This document shows positions 15,601 through 17,562 of a DNA stretch of 17,562 bases, piece by piece (position 1 is the first letter of the stretch; each line of letters opens with the position of its first letter). Both the position numbers and the translations under genes were made by a program. The notes under the pieces were generated by a model. It was not told the origin of the DNA, ran no database searches, and worked only from the letters and a program-made list of their open reading frames with translations. The DNA is from Proteobacteria bacterium CAG:495 (lineage in GTDB: Bacteria > Pseudomonadota > Alphaproteobacteria > RF32 > CAG-239): NCBI GenBank assembly GCA_000432275.1, contig HF995270.1, positions 1 through 17,562 on the forward strand, read 5' to 3'.

Positions 15601-16014
15601 TCATAAAGTCAAGACTTTTTTCCTACAATTTTTAATATTTTTATACAACTGGAACGGAGTTATAATAAACCAAGAGCGGATACCGAGCAGCCTTTTAACA
15701 AATTCGACGCAGGTAAACGGGCTCCACGGCGCCGGACGAACGGGAACATCCGTTTGACTAATCCGACATACGGTACATCCCCTCCGGCGCAGACGGCGCA
15801 GGTAATCTCCGGCCGGCGTTACCGTCAGCCGCCGTACGAGAAAGCAGTTGGAAAGCGGATTCAGCTCCAGAAACGAACCGCCTCCGGCTAAAGGATAGAG
15901 CACATAACAATGGCGGAAACCGGGTTTGAGCAGCCGCAGCCACCATAGACTGGTTTCATCCTGAAACACGACATAAAAAGGAACAAGGGTTGAAAAATCT
16001 TCAGAAAGCCGCAT
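15601..16014 (-). CDS. Unknown protein, possible permuted papain-like (NlpC/P60-type) fold
   Basis: A 137-aa protein of no assigned function. Conspicuous are a tryptophan-rich WWLRLLKPGFRHCYVLYPL segment (24-42) with H35, an acidic position near E50, and PFTCVEFVKRLLG (99-111) with C102 at the start of a predicted helix. The order His then Cys, with the cysteine opening a helix, is that of circularly permuted NlpC/P60 (YiiX/LRAT-like) proteins, so a cysteine hydrolase or acyltransferase role is possible; this is inference. I start it at ATG 16014 because GGAGGA precedes it by good distance and it overlaps the previous stop by 1 nt (TAATG); a longer frame to 16086 lies wholly inside that gene. 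No signal peptide is evident. Confidence 0.72.
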   Translation of the reverse strand: MRLSEDFSTLVPFYVVFQDETSLWWLRLLKPGFRHCYVLYPLAGGGSFLELNPLSNCFLVRRLTVTPAGDYLRRLRRRGCTVCRISQTDVPVRPAPWSPFTCVEFVKRLLGIRSWFIITPFQLYKNIKNCRKKVLTL

Positions 16015-16358
16015 TATTCTTCCTCCGCAATTATGATTCCTTTGCTGCGGAGCAGCGGCTCCAAACAACGCAGCCCTTCGTCCCATAGCCTTACCTCAAT
16101 GCGGCCGGCGCGGCGGTCATAATAAGGGGAACAATGCATCGCTCCCCAACGATACATCGTGTTTAACTGCCTCAAACGCAGCTTTCCCTGCCGGCGCAAA
16201 TATTTTACTATCCTTTCAATGTCGCTGATTTCGCAGGGTCGCTCCGGCCCCTGATAATCCCCGCGGGAACGCAAACCTTCGCGGCGGGCCTCCAGACAAG
16301 CACAGTACCACAGCCAGACTTCTTCGGCATTTTCAAAAGCTTCATATTGTTTATACAT
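16014..16358 (-). CDS. Unknown small protein, first gene of the structural operon
   Basis: A 114-aa basic protein, aromatic-rich near its N-terminus (EEVWLWYCACLEARREG, 12-28). The middle RPCEISDIERIVKYLRRQGK (40-59) and following RLRQLNTMYRWG could be two helices plus a wing, so a DNA-binding role is conceivable, but no standard HTH is scored by eye. The tail LWDEGLRCLEPLLRSKGI completes it. I start it at ATG 16358, with GGGGAG six bases upstream; a TTG at 16382 is less likely. As the first gene behind the divergent promoter it could regulate later genes or assist packaging. Its translation is coupled to the 137-aa gene. Confidence 0.72.
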   Translation of the reverse strand: MYKQYEAFENAEEVWLWYCACLEARREGLRSRGDYQGPERPCEISDIERIVKYLRRQGKLRLRQLNTMYRWGAMHCSPYYDRRAGRIEVRLWDEGLRCLEPLLRSKGIIIAEEE

Positions 16359-16407
16359 TTTTATCTCCCCAAAATGTTTCAACTTAACTTTATTTTAACG
16401 ATTAAAA

Positions 16408-16435
16408 GTTATACATAAGGTTGTAGGAATTTCAA
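16408..16435 (-). promoter_or_regulatory. Predicted promoter of the structural operon
   Basis: On the minus strand a TTGAAA -35 box (430-435) and a TATAAC -10 box (408-413) are separated by 16 bp, giving a good sigma-70-like match. Transcription would start near 16401 and leave a leader of about 40 nt before ATG 16358. The left TAGGAAT element overlaps the upstream half of this promoter. Confidence 0.6.
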
Positions 16436-16458
16436 CACAAAAAAAGATTTGATTCCTA
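16424..16458. promoter_or_regulatory. Inverted operator pair TAGGAAT / ATTCCTA
   Basis: Two perfect 7-bp inverted copies, TAGGAAT at 424-430 and ATTCCTA at 452-458, 28 bp apart centre to centre. On the respective strands both are preceded by AAGGT (AAGGTTG before the left, AAGGTC before the right), so they look like two copies of one longer site. Each overlaps one of the two divergent promoters. The regulator encoded at 16517 is the obvious candidate binder. Confidence 0.5.
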
Positions 16459-16477
16459 GACCTTTTTGCATTAATAT
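16449..16477 (+). promoter_or_regulatory. Predicted promoter of the S24 regulator gene
   Basis: TTGATT (449-454), a 17-bp spacer and TAATAT (472-477) resemble a sigma-70 promoter on the plus strand. The leader contains AAAGGAGG just before ATG 16517. The right ATTCCTA element overlaps the -35 box, which fits autoregulation. Confidence 0.5.
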
Positions 16478-16516
16478 GTAAAAAGCCAAGCGTAAGTTTG
16501 CCTTAAAGGAGGTTTT

Positions 16517-17137
16517 ATGCAGTACGAACAGGTTTGGAATGCTGTTGATAAGTTAGCCAGCAGCCAGGGACTATCCCCTTCCGGTCTGGCAAAAAAAGCC
16601 GGACTTGACGCGACGACGTTTAACAAAAGCAAACGTATCCGGCCGGACGGAAAAAAACGCTGGCCTTCGCTTGACAGCATTAACAAAATTCTGGAAGTCA
16701 GCGGGATTACGTTTGAACAGTTCTATAATCTGGCCGAGGGAGAATCCGCTGTCAAATTTACGCCCTCTATCCCGTTTATCAAATTTACGCAATTGAACAA
16801 ACAACCGCGAATCCAAAATAAAGAACTTCATACAGGAACATGGAACAAAATCCGTTTTCCGGACAGCAAAGACAAACTTTATGCCATAGACTTAGACAAT
16901 GAAGACTTTGCTCCACTCTACCGCTACGGAACCCTGGTTATTGCCAGCAAAAATTCGGAAATCCGCAGAGGAGACCGTATAATAATTGTGGACATTAACG
17001 GACAACTTGATATAAAAGAATTTATACGCCGGACAGCTTCTTCTCTGGAAGTTGTCGACATTAACAGCGGTCTGGAAGCTTCCGTTAACCTGAGCGACAT
17101 TAAATTGGTTAACAGAATCGTTTGGGCCAGTCAGTAG
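16517..17137 (+). CDS. Cro/CI-type HTH regulator with a serine-less S24 (LexA-like) domain
   Basis: A 206-aa transcription regulator. Residues about 5-72 form an XRE-type helix-turn-helix domain, with LSPSGLAKKAGLDATTFNKS (19-38) covering the DNA-reading helices. Residues about 118-200 form an S24/LexA-like domain: LYRYGTLVIASK, RRGDRIIIVDINGQLDIKEFIRR, and the ending NRIVWASQ. In the family motif (Ser-Met-x-Pro-Leu-Tyr-Arg) the nucleophile position reads D130-F-A-P-L-Y-R, so the serine is missing, while the lysine equivalent K167 is present. Self-cleavage as in LexA or CI is therefore unlikely. Related proteins are, as I recall, widespread in alphaproteobacteria, so it may be a host gene rather than the phage repressor. 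AAGGAGG lies in front of the ATG. The divergent location suggests it controls the structural operon and itself. Confidence 0.85.
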   Translation: MQYEQVWNAVDKLASSQGLSPSGLAKKAGLDATTFNKSKRIRPDGKKRWPSLDSINKILEVSGITFEQFYNLAEGESAVKFTPSIPFIKFTQLNKQPRIQNKELHTGTWNKIRFPDSKDKLYAIDLDNEDFAPLYRYGTLVIASKNSEIRRGDRIIIVDINGQLDIKEFIRRTASSLEVVDINSGLEASVNLSDIKLVNRIVWASQ

Positions 17138-17147
17138 GAGACTAAAA

Positions 17148-17384
17148 ATGGCTGACAACAACATTTATCTGGTAAAAAAATTTTCCGCTCTGGAAGAATG
17201 CGAACGCAAATACGATTTTATGCCGGCGGCTGAAACTTCGTCCAGCAAAGGTTATGATCACTATTGTCTGGCTCAGACGCTTAATTTGGCCAAAGCCCGC
17301 CAGAAAAATACCCATAACATTAAAAGATTGGAAAAAATATTAAGCGATGCCCGCAGCGTTGCCGTAAAATTTGACTATAAATAG
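17148..17384 (+). CDS. Unknown 78-aa protein downstream of the regulator
   Basis: A small charged protein, 78 aa, starting 10 bp after the regulator's stop codon with AGGAG 7 nt before the ATG, so it is probably co-transcribed. It shows no signal peptide, membrane segment or cysteine pair; the second half (about 43-78) is predicted helical and basic (LAKARQKNTHNIKRLEKILS). I do not recognise the family. An accessory partner or co-regulator of the S24 protein is possible from the pairing alone. The terminator 20 bp later ends the transcript. Confidence 0.72.
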   Translation: MADNNIYLVKKFSALEECERKYDFMPAAETSSSKGYDHYCLAQTLNLAKARQKNTHNIKRLEKILSDARSVAVKFDYK

Positions 17385-17404
17385 AAATACCGTTTTTTAT
17401 TGTT

Positions 17405-17430
17405 AAGCCTGTTTTCAGCAGGCTTTTTTT
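17405..17430 (+). terminator. Intrinsic terminator of the regulator operon
   Basis: Stem AAGCCTG (405-411) with CAGGCTT (419-425), 7-nt loop, directly followed by a T-run to 430. It closes the regulator / 78-aa gene pair. Confidence 0.85.
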
Positions 17431-17521
17431 ATATCTTTACTCCCACTGTATCGACTACCGCCTTTATTATAAAAAATAATTTTTATATCAAACTTTTCCG
17501 TCCAGCTCGTGCAATTATTTG

Positions 17522-17550
17522 TTTACTTTGTTTGAAATCTTTGTTAAAAT
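17522..17550 (+). promoter_or_regulatory. Possible outward promoter at the right edge
   Basis: TTTACT (522-527), 17-bp spacer and TAAAAT (545-550) form a plausible sigma-70 promoter on the plus strand, pointing out of the window. The rest of 17431-17562 is AT-rich and I see no gene in it. Confidence 0.35.
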
Positions 17551-17562
17551 AGAAATTAAAGC

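Larger units (their letters stand above)
5510..16516 (-). mobile_element. Podovirus-type late-gene module (prophage remnant or gene-transfer-agent-like element)
   Basis: About 11 kb of minus-strand genes for packaging, portal, capsid, short-tail and lysis proteins, ending at a divergent promoter region. All are open, most overlap or sit within 30 bp of each other, and nearly all have a strong GGAG-type ribosome binding site. The portal and the gp11- and gp12-like proteins mark a short-tailed, T7/BPP-1-like design. No integrase, excisionase, replication, RNA polymerase or recognisable receptor-binding gene is visible, and no convincing att repeat was found. The right limit is uncertain: the regulator at 16517 may belong to it or to the host. 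Confidence 0.8.

Noticed and set aside
16015..16086. Longer start for the 137-aa protein
   Set aside because: The added 24 residues lie wholly inside the previous gene; the shorter start has GGAGGA and a TAATG coupling.
5510..17533. Direct repeat TTACTTTGTTT at 5510-5520 and 17523-17533 as possible att sites
   Set aside because: Only 11 bp, low-complexity, and the left copy lies on the stop codon of a coding gene; no integrase is present. Chance is the simpler explanation.
1..17562. CRISPR array, tRNA, rRNA or insertion sequence
   Set aside because: No regularly spaced repeats, cloverleaf sequences, rRNA segments or transposase genes with end repeats were seen on either strand.

Overview
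The window looks like an alphaproteobacterial chromosome, probably a Rhodospirillales-like lineage. The grounds are an AapJ/BztA-type amino-acid-binding protein, a stand-alone MlaC-type protein, a Cro/CI-S24 regulator ending in the RIVWASQ tail that I associate with alphaproteobacteria, and a holin of the family found in gene transfer agents. This placement is inference from protein families; there is no rRNA or tRNA in the window.

Housekeeping part (about 1-5384). On the minus strand, gltX and cysS form a two-gene operon that ends in a strong intrinsic terminator at 104-137. Upstream of it is mlaC, which has its own terminator just before the gltX start codon. Divergent from mlaC, on the plus strand, is a divergent AapJ-like periplasmic binding protein without a permease. 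It runs head-on into a phospholipase/carboxylesterase gene, and the two stop codons overlap.

Phage-type part (about 5510-16358). It is one long minus-strand series of tightly packed, intact genes with strong ribosome binding sites. In transcription order: two small genes of unknown role (114 and 137 aa), terminator, putative small terminase, large terminase, a small coiled-coil membrane-associated protein, SleB-type endolysin, three-TM-family holin, a 69-aa protein, T7-gp8-like portal, Bbp19-like protein, scaffold, major capsid, small head protein, terminator, T7-gp11-like and gp12-like tail tube/nozzle proteins, a 128-aa internal-protein candidate and a 65-aa protein. So it holds DNA packaging, head, short tail and lysis. 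I see no integrase, replication genes, phage RNA polymerase, large internal virion proteins or recognisable tail fibre.

Control region and right end (16359-17562). A divergent promoter region separates the structural operon from a plus-strand HTH/S24 regulator and a 78-aa partner gene, which end in an intrinsic terminator. An inverted pair of TAGGAAT elements overlaps the two predicted promoters, so the regulator may control the whole structural operon directly. Its S24 domain lacks the expected catalytic serine. A particle-making operon without its own replication or integration genes, directly under a regulator and set next to housekeeping genes, suggests either a remnant prophage or a domesticated, gene-transfer-agent-like podovirus module. 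The window alone cannot decide between these, because early genes could lie to the right of it.
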